DNA from: Aliiglaciecola sp. 3_MG-2023
GTDB taxonomy: Bacteria; Pseudomonadota; Gammaproteobacteria; Enterobacterales; Alteromonadaceae
NCBI RefSeq assembly: GCF_030548205.1
Contig: NZ_JAUORV010000018.1
Span: forward strand, 52,349-116,348
DNA: 64,000 nt
Reading direction: 5' to 3'
The notes under the pieces are model-generated. The model saw nothing but the letters and a program-made list of their open reading frames with translations, was not told the DNA's origin and searched no databases. The position numbers and the translations under genes were made by a program. Positions 17,921-25,796 of the stretch are shown here, one piece after another (the stretch's first letter is position 1; each line of letters begins with the position of its first letter).

Positions 17921-18022
17921 CTTGTGTACTAATTAAAAACAAACGTTTTTGGGTCAGAAAACGCAAAGAATAGTTATTCAATTAAATCAACATCTTACGG
18001 GTTTTTGTTAATTTAAATGTTA

Positions 18023-18038
18023 TTGGCATGTTAATTGA
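18023..18038 (+). promoter_or_regulatory. predicted sigma-54 promoter of the PQQ dehydrogenase operon
   Basis: TTGGCATG-TTAA-TTGA: a full -24 element, correct 10-base spacing, and a -12 element with GA in place of GC. Transcription would start near 18049, about 36 bases before the ATG at 18085. The deviation at -12 is the weak point of the prediction. Confidence 0.6.
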
Positions 18039-18084
18039 TTCATAAGTTCGCCAATCAAAAAATTAAACAGGGGCACGGATAAAA

Positions 18085-19884
18085 ATGAAATCTACATTAT
18101 TAAAAATGAAATATCTTAGTTGTTGCATAGGAGCTGCAGCGCTGGTATCCGCCTATTCGGTATCAGCAGCGAACCTGACAACCCTTAATAAAAAAATTGA
18201 AAACTATAAAACGGTTACCCACAAACGATTAGTTGAAGCTGCACCCCAAGACTGGTTGTTGCCCAAAGGTAACTACGAAGGTTGGATGTACAGCAAGCTT
18301 AAAGAAATCAATTCTAAAAATGTCAGTAAACTTCGACCGGTTTGGACTTATTCCACTAACTTGGACTCAGGTCATGAAGCGCCTGCCCAAATCAACAATG
18401 GTGTCATGTTTGTTTCTACGCCATACAACAATGTGTTGGCTTTGAATGCTAAAACCGGACAATTGTATTGGCGTTATAAGCATGACAATCCATATGATTT
18501 AAGTGTAATGCACAATACCAGTCGTGGTGTGGCGTTATGGGGTGACAAAGTTTATGTAGCAGGTCTAGATGGCACACTTAACGCCTTGGATGCGGCAACA
18601 GGTGAACGTTTGTGTCAAAGCCAAATTGGTGACTGGAGTATTGGTGCGTATATCACGTCTGCTCCAACTCCGGTGAAAGGCAAAATTCTTGTCGGTCCTT
18701 CTGGTGGCGAATATGGCGTACGCGGCTTCTTAGAAGCGATGGATGCTGAAACTTGTGAGACTGCTTGGAAAACTTACAGTGTTCCTGGCCCAGGCGAACC
18801 CGGTCATGAAACATGGAAGTACGAAGGAAAACGTCCTGATGCGTGGAAATATGGCGGCGGTAGTATGTGGATGCCAGGTAACTATGATGCAGACGAAGAT
18901 ATTCTTTACTGGGGTGTGGGTAACGGTTCACCTTGGTTAGGCGATCAACGTCCAGGTGACAACCTATACGTGGCGTCGTCAATTGCGATGGATCCCGACA
19001 CCGGCAAGATTAAAGGGCATTACCAATACCACTATAACGATTCTTGGGATTGGGCGGCAATGAATGCACCTATGCTCATTGACGGTCTTAAAGATGGCAG
19101 AAAGAAAGTTAAAGGCTTAGTTTCTCCGCAACGTAATGGTTATATGTATTGGTTAGAAAGAGATGGTAAAGGCAAGATTGACTACCTCGAAGGCAAACCT
19201 TTTGTGGCAAATAATGCATTCAAATCATTGGATCCAAAAACCGGTCGTCCAACTTATGATTACGACCATGTTCCAGTCACAGGCAAGCGGGTTTCGTATT
19301 GTCCAAGTCTTTGGGGTGGGAAAAACTGGCCTTATGAATCCTATAACCCAGAAACTGGGATGATGTATGTACCTGCAAATGACAACATTTGTAATTCCTT
19401 CGAAGGTAAATTCCAAGACGATGTTGAACCTGCATCAGGTCAATTCTGGGCGGGTATCGATATTCCTGACTTAGATGTGTATTTGGCTGATCAGAGTAAA
19501 GGTGTTGGACAGATGCAAGCTTGGGATGTGAACAAGCGCGAAAAAGTATGGCAGCACGATTACGGCAAAACCATGAATTGGGGTCCTGTTTTATCTACCG
19601 CTGGCAATATTGTGTTTAGCGCTGGTACTAACGATCGCATGTTAAGAGCATTTGATGCCAAAACAGGCGAAGTACTTTGGGAATTCCCTTTAAACTCAAC
19701 GGCAATTGCCCCTCCTGTCGCTTATGAAGTAGATGGTAAGCAGTACATTGCCATAACTGCTGGCTACGGTGTTGATCCACATTGGACCAATGGTGTTTTA
19801 GCCGCAAAAGACGAAAGTGGTGAGTGGATTTCAGATGTGCCAGAAGGCGGTGTCATCTGGGTATTTGCACTACCTGACGCTTAA
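18085..19884 (+). CDS. PQQ-dependent alcohol dehydrogenase, divergent
   Basis: A 599-residue periplasmic quinoprotein with a signal peptide (to about residue 29, VSAANL) and eight-bladed beta-propeller repeats rich in Ala-x-Asp-x-x-TG-x-x-x-W (ALNAKTGQLYWRY, ALDAATGERLC, AFDAKTGEVLWEF). It belongs to the methanol/ethanol dehydrogenase family, which oxidises primary alcohols with PQQ and a metal. The catalytic Asp322 lies in NDSWDWAAMN. The residue two positions on is Ala324, not the Asp that lanthanide-dependent XoxF/PedH enzymes use, so calcium use is predicted. The vicinal Cys-Cys of typical methanol/ethanol dehydrogenases is absent from the mature protein, and there is no fused heme c domain. 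It heads a six-gene operon with a Rieske protein instead of a cytochrome c. No pqq biosynthesis genes are in the window. Confidence 0.88.
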   Translation: MKSTLLKMKYLSCCIGAAALVSAYSVSAANLTTLNKKIENYKTVTHKRLVEAAPQDWLLPKGNYEGWMYSKLKEINSKNVSKLRPVWTYSTNLDSGHEAPAQINNGVMFVSTPYNNVLALNAKTGQLYWRYKHDNPYDLSVMHNTSRGVALWGDKVYVAGLDGTLNALDAATGERLCQSQIGDWSIGAYITSAPTPVKGKILVGPSGGEYGVRGFLEAMDAETCETAWKTYSVPGPGEPGHETWKYEGKRPDAWKYGGGSMWMPGNYDADEDILYWGVGNGSPWLGDQRPGDNLYVASSIAMDPDTGKIKGHYQYHYNDSWDWAAMNAPMLIDGLKDGRKKVKGLVSPQRNGYMYWLERDGKGKIDYLEGKPFVANNAFKSLDPKTGRPTYDYDHVPVTGKRVSYCPSLWGGKNWPYESYNPETGMMYVPANDNICNSFEGKFQDDVEPASGQFWAGIDIPDLDVYLADQSKGVGQMQAWDVNKREKVWQHDYGKTMNWGPVLSTAGNIVFSAGTNDRMLRAFDAKTGEVLWEFPLNSTAIAPPVAYEVDGKQYIAITAGYGVDPHWTNGVLAAKDESGEWISDVPEGGVIWVFALPDA

Positions 19885-19892
19885 AACGCTTC

Positions 19893-19916
19893 AAGGGGAG
19901 GCGAGTGTCTCCCCTT
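19893..19916 (+). terminator. strong stem-loop after the PQQ dehydrogenase
   Basis: AAGGGGAG and CTCCCCTT form a perfect 8-bp GC-rich stem around GCGAGTGT, 9 bases after the stop. Only GCTTTC follows, not a U tract, and the next gene starts 60 bp on in the same direction. Partial termination or mRNA 3'-end protection of the first gene is therefore more likely than a full stop. Confidence 0.65.
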
Positions 19917-19976
19917 GCTTTCATAAACCAATAAAATAAAAAGTCTATTTAGCCTGCTGAAGTTCGAGGTGTAGCA

Positions 19977-20648
19977 ATGAAAGAAAAACTAAATGATAAG
20001 CATGATGGTATCGAACAAACAGCATGCTGTGGTTGTGCCCAAACCAATCAAAATCAACCGACCGATAGCAAGAGACGCAATTTACTGAAGTATCTTGCTT
20101 TAGCCATACCCGCAGTGAACTGTTTCACTGGAAACACAGCATTAGCTGCTATCAAGAAAAAATCGCCCGAAAGTAAATTACCCCCACAAATAGGTGACCG
20201 TTTTACTTATTTTAGTAAGCGTTTACAGGGACCTTTGATCAAAATGTCTGATCTCACTGAGTTGGATAAGCAAGTGTTGGTGGTGCCTGTCGATCCTAAG
20301 ACTGGAGAAGTGCGAGATGGCTCTCGTTACAACCAAATCCTGATTCAAAAATTGTCGAAAGATACGCTTTCAACGGATACACAGCAAATGTCTGCCGACG
20401 GAATTGTTGCTTACTCTGCCATATGCACCCACGCAGGTTGCCCAGTAACCGGGTGGGTCGAAGATGAAGGGAACTACATGTGCCCTTGTCACCAATCCGT
20501 TTTTGATCCTAAAGAAGGGGGTGGAGTGGTGTCTGGTCCAGCACCTAGGAAATTACCTGCCTTGGCATTAACGGCTGAAAACGATGAACTCGTGGTTGCC
20601 GCGGAGTTTAATAGCTGGATCGGGTTTGGTAAGCCTCCACCGCGGTAA
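19977..20648 (+). CDS. exported Rieske [2Fe-2S] protein
   Basis: A 223-residue protein with the two Rieske cluster motifs CTHAGC (150-155; Cys150, His152) and CPCHQSVFD (169-177; Cys169, His172); the extra Cys155 and Cys171 would form the stabilising disulfide. A twin-Arg signal (KRRNLLKYLALAIPAV, about 32-47) predicts folded export by the Tat system. An N-terminal extension with a CCGC cluster precedes it. Rieske proteins pass single electrons. Lying directly behind the PQQ dehydrogenase, it may accept electrons from PQQH2, a job normally done by a dedicated cytochrome c. That role is inference. A GAGGTG site precedes the start. Confidence 0.88.
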   Translation: MKEKLNDKHDGIEQTACCGCAQTNQNQPTDSKRRNLLKYLALAIPAVNCFTGNTALAAIKKKSPESKLPPQIGDRFTYFSKRLQGPLIKMSDLTELDKQVLVVPVDPKTGEVRDGSRYNQILIQKLSKDTLSTDTQQMSADGIVAYSAICTHAGCPVTGWVEDEGNYMCPCHQSVFDPKEGGGVVSGPAPRKLPALALTAENDELVVAAEFNSWIGFGKPPPR

Positions 20649-20713
20649 ATACGTTTAATCGATTAAAAGTAGACAGTTAATGTTATTCAATAAATAACCA
20701 AAGAGAGTTAATT

Positions 20714-21175
20714 ATGAAAAAAGTCAGTATGAGTTTAATTGTTATTTCGCAAATGCTTTTCGGACTTGCTGCTTCAACGACTGTGTCGGCAGCGGCGAAA
20801 CCCATAACAGGCGTGAGTTGTAATGGTGGTTTTTTCGTAAGAACCCCTGATAAACACATACATTGGATTGATGAAGAAACCGAAGAGCACGTTCAGGTTT
20901 ATGATAAAAGTGACGACATTTATGCCATGGCGCAATGTGGAACTGGCGTGGTGACGGTTTTCGAAAAGCAAATCGATGGTGAGCAACAATATAATGCGAC
21001 CTATAGTCCAAATTGTATGAACATTGGCAGTGAAAAAGGTTTGTCGTCACATATCTATCAAGGTAAAGAAAAGATAAACAAAATCGATGCAAAAGACGGC
21101 AAACTGGAGATTCGTTTTGTAAATAACACTTACCTACGGGGTGACACTTGTGCATCTGTTAGCGCAGGAAAATAA
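20714..21175 (+). CDS. small exported protein with four cysteines
   Basis: A 153-residue protein with a signal peptide (MKKVSMSLIVISQMLFGLAAS-TTVSA) and an AGAGAG ribosome-binding site. The mature part has four Cys residues (VSCNGG, AQCGTG, PNCMN, DTCAS), enough for two disulfides, and short beta-strand-like repeats (GVVTVFEK, LEIRFVNNTY). I do not recognise a family. It is encoded between the Rieske gene and the di-heme fusion gene, 1 base before the latter's GTG start, so it is surely cotranscribed. It may be an accessory subunit of the electron-transfer complex (inference from position). Confidence 0.75.
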   Translation: MKKVSMSLIVISQMLFGLAASTTVSAAAKPITGVSCNGGFFVRTPDKHIHWIDEETEEHVQVYDKSDDIYAMAQCGTGVVTVFEKQIDGEQQYNATYSPNCMNIGSEKGLSSHIYQGKEKINKIDAKDGKLEIRFVNNTYLRGDTCASVSAGK

Positions 21176-21176
21176 A

Positions 21177-24100
21177 GTGTTAAAGGGCGCTTTTGGGCAC
21201 GTTGCAGTAGTTAAACAGCTAGTCTGTTTAGCTACTGCCTTTTTATTGTTAGTAAGTTGTACGGGCACAAAAAATGCCAATCAGGAAACGGATAATTCAG
21301 AACGATTGATGCTAAGGGCGGTTTTAAACAAGCTGGAACAGCAATATCCACTAATGCCTACGGTAATTGAAAAACCCACTTCTTCACCGCTTTTTACTTT
21401 AGGTAAAGAACTGTTTTTTAGCCGTTCATTAAGTGGTAACAAGGATGTTGCATGTGCCAGTTGCCATCACCCATATTTAGCTGGCGGCGATAAACTGAGT
21501 CTGCCTGTAGGTGAATCTGCTTATGATCCTCAATTACTTGGTCCGGGGCGTTGGCACGACTGGCAGTCTTCAGCAGATCCAAATGCTGACGGCTCGCCAA
21601 ATGTTGCCCGTCACGCCCAAAGTACCTTTAATTCCTCACTCTATAATCGTGCGATGTTTTACGATGGTCGAGTTTTTGTTTTAGATGACGAATCTAAGCA
21701 TGGCGGTAAAGGTCAAAACCACCGCACACCAGATAGTAATTTATGGCAAGGAGACATTGCAGCAGGCAATGATCTGTTAGCCAGTCAAACCCGTTTTCCG
21801 GTTGTTTCGAATGATGAAATGCGCGGCTATAGTTTTGCCACAGCGCAAACTCATGAAGGTATACGTGACGCACTTGTAGCAAGAATGAAACAACAAGATC
21901 AAAATCAGTCATGGTTAACTTTATTTCGGGCAGCATTTGGTGCACCGAATGCCAATGCCGATACACTGATAAATTTTAGCAATATTGAAAAAGCCATTTC
22001 CTATTACCAATCTACCCAAGTGCTTATTGATAATGATTGGTATGCCTATATCAAGGGTGATGAAGATGCATTAACAGACTTACAAGTTGAAGGGGCATTA
22101 CTTTTTTTCAATCAGTCGCAACAAGGCGGGGCAAACTGTGTTGCTTGCCACACACCGCCGATTTTCTCTGATGAGCAGTTCCACAATATTGCTGTTCCTC
22201 AATTGGGCAAAGGTAAGCAACCTAATGGAGAAGATTTTGGCCGCCGAGGAGTCACTCAAAAAGACCGCGATAGATTTGCTTTTAGGACACCCACCTTATT
22301 GAATGTGACGGCAACTGCTCCCTATACCCATTCTGGAGCCTTCACTGATTTGTCTGATGTTATAGCTCATCATTTAGATCCCGTAGCTTCCCTCGAAAAC
22401 TATGACTTTAGCTTTTCGAATAATCCACAAATGCGTTATGTGAGTGAGTTAAATCCGCAGGCCAAAGCGCACTCCCAAAAACCACTTAGATTTTTATTGG
22501 AACAGCAGAAACAAGGATTGAGTAAGTTACCGAGTGATGTAAATATGAATAACCATCAAATGGATGCTATTACCGCCTTTCTTGAAGCCCTTACTGATCC
22601 TTGTTTGCATAATCAAGAGTGCCTTGATGTTTGGGTACCAAATGAAAATGAAGCAGCACCCGATTCCTTGCGCTTAGTAGCGAAAATTGGTGAGTTTACT
22701 CCTCCTCCCAAACCTGTGGCCAGTTTGAGAAACGCCCTCATTACTAACACCCGCAGTGCAGTGCAGTCTTCAGCGCTCATCAAATCTATCATGCTTGAGT
22801 CTCATCTCGTCGGTTGCGAAGTTGCTGAGGTGGCTAAGCTTGATAATAAGCCCCATAAATTCAAAGAAGTGGCTTTAAGATCGGGGTTAACCAAGAGACA
22901 TCATATTTCCTGGCCTCTTTACAATTTACAATCTGCGCAACGCCTAATTTTTAGCGGTGGTGTCGCCGCTGGTGATGTTGATGGCGACTGTTGGCCAGAT
23001 ATTTTCCAACCCACTGGAGATGCTTCAGCAGACGTTCTATACCGAAACAATCGGGATGGCAGTTTTAGCGATATTTCCAAACAATGGGGGATCACAGCTA
23101 AAGAGTTATCAAACGGTGTGGCCATGGTCGATATCGATGGCGACAACGATTTAGATATAATTACCTCGAATTTGATTCACCCTAATTTGTCCTCTGTGGC
23201 GGGTGAATTAAATGGTGTTCAACTTAGCCAGAATCCTACGTTATACATTAATCATGAGAATCAAAAATTTATACCAATTAAAAACTCAGGCATCGCTGCG
23301 CAATTAACCGGTTGGTCATTCGCTTTTGCTGATTTTGATTTGGACGGTGATTTAGATGCATTAACTACCCATTGGCGCGGTCCTGGGTTAGGTGGTAAAC
23401 AGCCTAACCATTTATGGGAAAATGTTAGTACCGATTCTCATTTAGAGTTCGTAGCTGCGGATAAAAAAGCGAAGTTAATGGAGATGATCGGTAGCACCGA
23501 CTTTACCTTTACCGGCACCTTCTCTGACATTAATGACGATGGTTATCCCGATTTGTTGATGGCCGCTGATTTTGAAACTAGTCAGGTGTACAAAAATAAT
23601 CGCGATGGTCGCTTCGAAAATAACACCCACTTATCACAGATCAACGATAAAAATGGTATGGGCAGCGCTGTGGCGGATTATGACAATGATGGCGATTTAG
23701 ATTGGTTTGTCAGCAGTGTGTCTGATCCTAATGGTATCGCCGAAGGAAACTGGGGAGTAGAAGGGAATCGTTTATACAACAATATTGATGGCCAATTTAT
23801 TGATGTGACGGATGAAGCCGGAGTTGCCGAAGGTTTGTGGGCTTGGGGAGCATGCTTTGCTGATTTCAACAACGATCAATGGCCCGATATCTTTCACGTG
23901 AATGGTTTTGATATGGATAGTGAGTTACGCAAACACTTGGGTAGCCCCTATGCTTACATGAAGTTAAAACGTTCAATGCGGGAATTTGAAAACACCCCTA
24001 GTCGCTTGTTTATGTCAAACCAGGACGGTACTTTCAGTGAACAGAGTAGCGAGTTGGGTATCACCGATACCTTATCTGGAAGAGGCGTTGCGTGTTTAGA

Positions 24101-24545
24101 TTACGACCGAGATGGCGATGTTGATATTTTAATTAGCAATCATCAAGATCGATTACTGTTATATAAGAATAATGCGTCTTCATCTGCTAACAAAGGGTTC
24201 ATTCATTTGACCTTGCAAGGACTGGGTAAAAATAGCCAAGCCATAGGTGCAAAAGTATACGTGACAGCAAATGGTATAACCCAATTACAAGAGGTTCGCG
24301 CTGGTGGAAGTTTTATATCAAGCTCTCCGTCTGAACTGCATTTCGGTTTAGCTGATGCTAATATTGTCGATGAAATTCGTATTGTTTGGCCGGGGCCCAA
24401 TATTCCTGAAAGCGTTCACCGCAATATCTCAATTAATAAGTTTTACACCATTAAACAAACCCAAAAGCTTGAAGGTGACAAAGATAGTGCGCCTCTTCAA
24501 GCAATGACAATATCTTCTAAAAATACAGATAACATCAGTGAGTAA
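21177..24545 (+). CDS. lipoprotein: di-heme peroxidase fused to FG-GAP/ASPIC
   Basis: A 1122-residue protein. I start it at the GTG at 21177, preceded by AGGAAAAT and 1 base after the previous stop, giving a lipoprotein signal (CLATAFLLLVSCTG). An earlier in-frame GTG at 21141 would overlap the upstream gene. The N-terminal half (about 50-480) is a MauG/cytochrome c peroxidase domain with heme motifs CASCH (93-97) and CVACH (321-325) and the FRTPTLLNV...THSGAF region. The C-terminal half (about 580-1000) carries FG-GAP/VCBS calcium-binding repeats (DVDGDCWPD, DIDGDNDLD, DFDLDGDLD) and ends in an ASPIC/UnbV domain (about 1010-1085). CRTAC1-like proteins usually lack the heme domain. A membrane-anchored electron sink or H2O2 reductase serving the PQQ enzyme is a possible role. 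Confidence 0.87.
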   Translation: MLKGAFGHVAVVKQLVCLATAFLLLVSCTGTKNANQETDNSERLMLRAVLNKLEQQYPLMPTVIEKPTSSPLFTLGKELFFSRSLSGNKDVACASCHHPYLAGGDKLSLPVGESAYDPQLLGPGRWHDWQSSADPNADGSPNVARHAQSTFNSSLYNRAMFYDGRVFVLDDESKHGGKGQNHRTPDSNLWQGDIAAGNDLLASQTRFPVVSNDEMRGYSFATAQTHEGIRDALVARMKQQDQNQSWLTLFRAAFGAPNANADTLINFSNIEKAISYYQSTQVLIDNDWYAYIKGDEDALTDLQVEGALLFFNQSQQGGANCVACHTPPIFSDEQFHNIAVPQLGKGKQPNGEDFGRRGVTQKDRDRFAFRTPTLLNVTATAPYTHSGAFTDLSDVIAHHLDPVASLENYDFSFSNNPQMRYVSELNPQAKAHSQKPLRFLLEQQKQGLSKLPSDVNMNNHQMDAITAFLEALTDPCLHNQECLDVWVPNENEAAPDSLRLVAKIGEFTPPPKPVASLRNALITNTRSAVQSSALIKSIMLESHLVGCEVAEVAKLDNKPHKFKEVALRSGLTKRHHISWPLYNLQSAQRLIFSGGVAAGDVDGDCWPDIFQPTGDASADVLYRNNRDGSFSDISKQWGITAKELSNGVAMVDIDGDNDLDIITSNLIHPNLSSVAGELNGVQLSQNPTLYINHENQKFIPIKNSGIAAQLTGWSFAFADFDLDGDLDALTTHWRGPGLGGKQPNHLWENVSTDSHLEFVAADKKAKLMEMIGSTDFTFTGTFSDINDDGYPDLLMAADFETSQVYKNNRDGRFENNTHLSQINDKNGMGSAVADYDNDGDLDWFVSSVSDPNGIAEGNWGVEGNRLYNNIDGQFIDVTDEAGVAEGLWAWGACFADFNNDQWPDIFHVNGFDMDSELRKHLGSPYAYMKLKRSMREFENTPSRLFMSNQDGTFSEQSSELGITDTLSGRGVACLDYDRDGDVDILISNHQDRLLLYKNNASSSANKGFIHLTLQGLGKNSQAIGAKVYVTANGITQLQEVRAGGSFISSSPSELHFGLADANIVDEIRIVWPGPNIPESVHRNISINKFYTIKQTQKLEGDKDSAPLQAMTISSKNTDNISE

Positions 24546-24605
24546 ATCATTCTAGTTCGCTAGCAGTTGTTATTAAAATCAAAGCTTTAAAATAGGAAAA
24601 AGTGA

Positions 24606-25751
24606 ATGAGATTAGGTCAGTGTCATAATTTTCATGACTTTAGAAAACTTGCAAAAAAACGTCTACCCAGTCCCATCTTCGATTATATCGATGGCGGTGC
24701 TGATGACGAGGTTACTATGCAACGCAATACTCAAGCGTTTAATCAATGTGACCTTATTCCGAACGTTTTATCAGGCGTGCAAGACATCGATATGTCAGTT
24801 GAAGTGATGGGAACTAAATTACCTATGCCTGTCTATTGTTCGCCAACGGCTTTACAACGTTTGTTTCACCATCAAGGTGAGCGAGCAGTTGCGGCAGCGG
24901 CAGATAAATTTGGAACACTGTTCGGTGTGTCTTCTTTAGGTACTGTTAGCATGGAAGAAATCGCTGAAAAATTTAGCGCCCCTCAAGTCTATCAGTTTTA
25001 TTTCCACAGAGACCGAGGCTTGAATCGGGTCATGATGGAGCGTGCCAAACAGGCCAATATCAAAATAATGATGCTTACCGTTGATTCAATCACCGGCGGT
25101 AATCGGGAAAGAGATTTGCGAACCGGCTTTTCTATTCCATTTCGGCTGAATTTGAAGGGGCTTTGGGAGTTTGCTTCTAAGCCAATGTGGGGAATTAACT
25201 ACGTTACCCATGAAAAATTTTCTCTACCTCAACTAGACGCGCATATTGATATGAAAGGTGGTGCTAGCTCAATTGGTGGCTACTTTACTGAGATGCTAGA
25301 TCCTTCTATGAACTGGAAAGATGTAGAGGAAATGGTGGCTTTTTGGGGAGGGGAGTTTTGTCTTAAAGGCATTATGAGTGTAGAAGATGCGCGTAAGGCG
25401 GTTGATATCGGTTGTACAGGTATCGTGGTGTCGAATCACGGTGGCAGGCAACTTGATGGCTCTAGAAGCTCTTTCGATCATTTGGCCGAAATAGTTGAAG
25501 CTGTAGGCGATAAAATTGATGTGTTATTCGATAGTGGCGTACAGCGTGGAACCCATGTTTTAAAAGCACTTTCTCTTGGCGCTAAGGCAGTTGGTATTGG
25601 ACGGATGTATCTATATGGGTTAGCTGCCGCAGGACAGCCCGGCGTAGAGCGGGCCTTAGGATTAATGCGTACCGAGATTGAAAGAGATATGCGTTTAATG
25701 GGGTGCAAGAATATCCAACAACTAAGTACCAAGAACTTGCGCTTCAGATAA
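24606..25751 (+). CDS. FMN-dependent alpha-hydroxy-acid dehydrogenase (LldD-like)
   Basis: A 381-residue TIM-barrel flavoprotein of the lactate dehydrogenase/glycolate oxidase/mandelate dehydrogenase family. Visible signatures are FDYIDGGADDEVTMQRN, PVYCSPTALQRLFHHQGERA, VDSITGGNRERDLRTGF and the catalytic SNHGGRQLDGSRSS with active His and Arg, followed by FDSGVQRGTHVLKAL for FMN phosphate binding. Such enzymes oxidise L-lactate, glycolate or similar acids to the keto acid and pass electrons to quinone or oxygen. The insert around 180-240 may be membrane-associated as in LldD and mandelate dehydrogenase. It lies 60 bp behind the di-heme fusion and would act on the product of AldA. The exact substrate is unresolved. 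Confidence 0.88.
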   Translation: MRLGQCHNFHDFRKLAKKRLPSPIFDYIDGGADDEVTMQRNTQAFNQCDLIPNVLSGVQDIDMSVEVMGTKLPMPVYCSPTALQRLFHHQGERAVAAAADKFGTLFGVSSLGTVSMEEIAEKFSAPQVYQFYFHRDRGLNRVMMERAKQANIKIMMLTVDSITGGNRERDLRTGFSIPFRLNLKGLWEFASKPMWGINYVTHEKFSLPQLDAHIDMKGGASSIGGYFTEMLDPSMNWKDVEEMVAFWGGEFCLKGIMSVEDARKAVDIGCTGIVVSNHGGRQLDGSRSSFDHLAEIVEAVGDKIDVLFDSGVQRGTHVLKALSLGAKAVGIGRMYLYGLAAAGQPGVERALGLMRTEIERDMRLMGCKNIQQLSTKNLRFR

Positions 25752-25796
25752 AACTGGGTGTCTCCTAGCAAATTTACAATTTAAAAAGGTGCGAAA

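Noticed and set aside
18085..19884. Lanthanide-dependent alcohol dehydrogenase with lanthanophore receptor
   Set aside because: The diagnostic Asp two residues after the catalytic Asp is replaced by Ala324.
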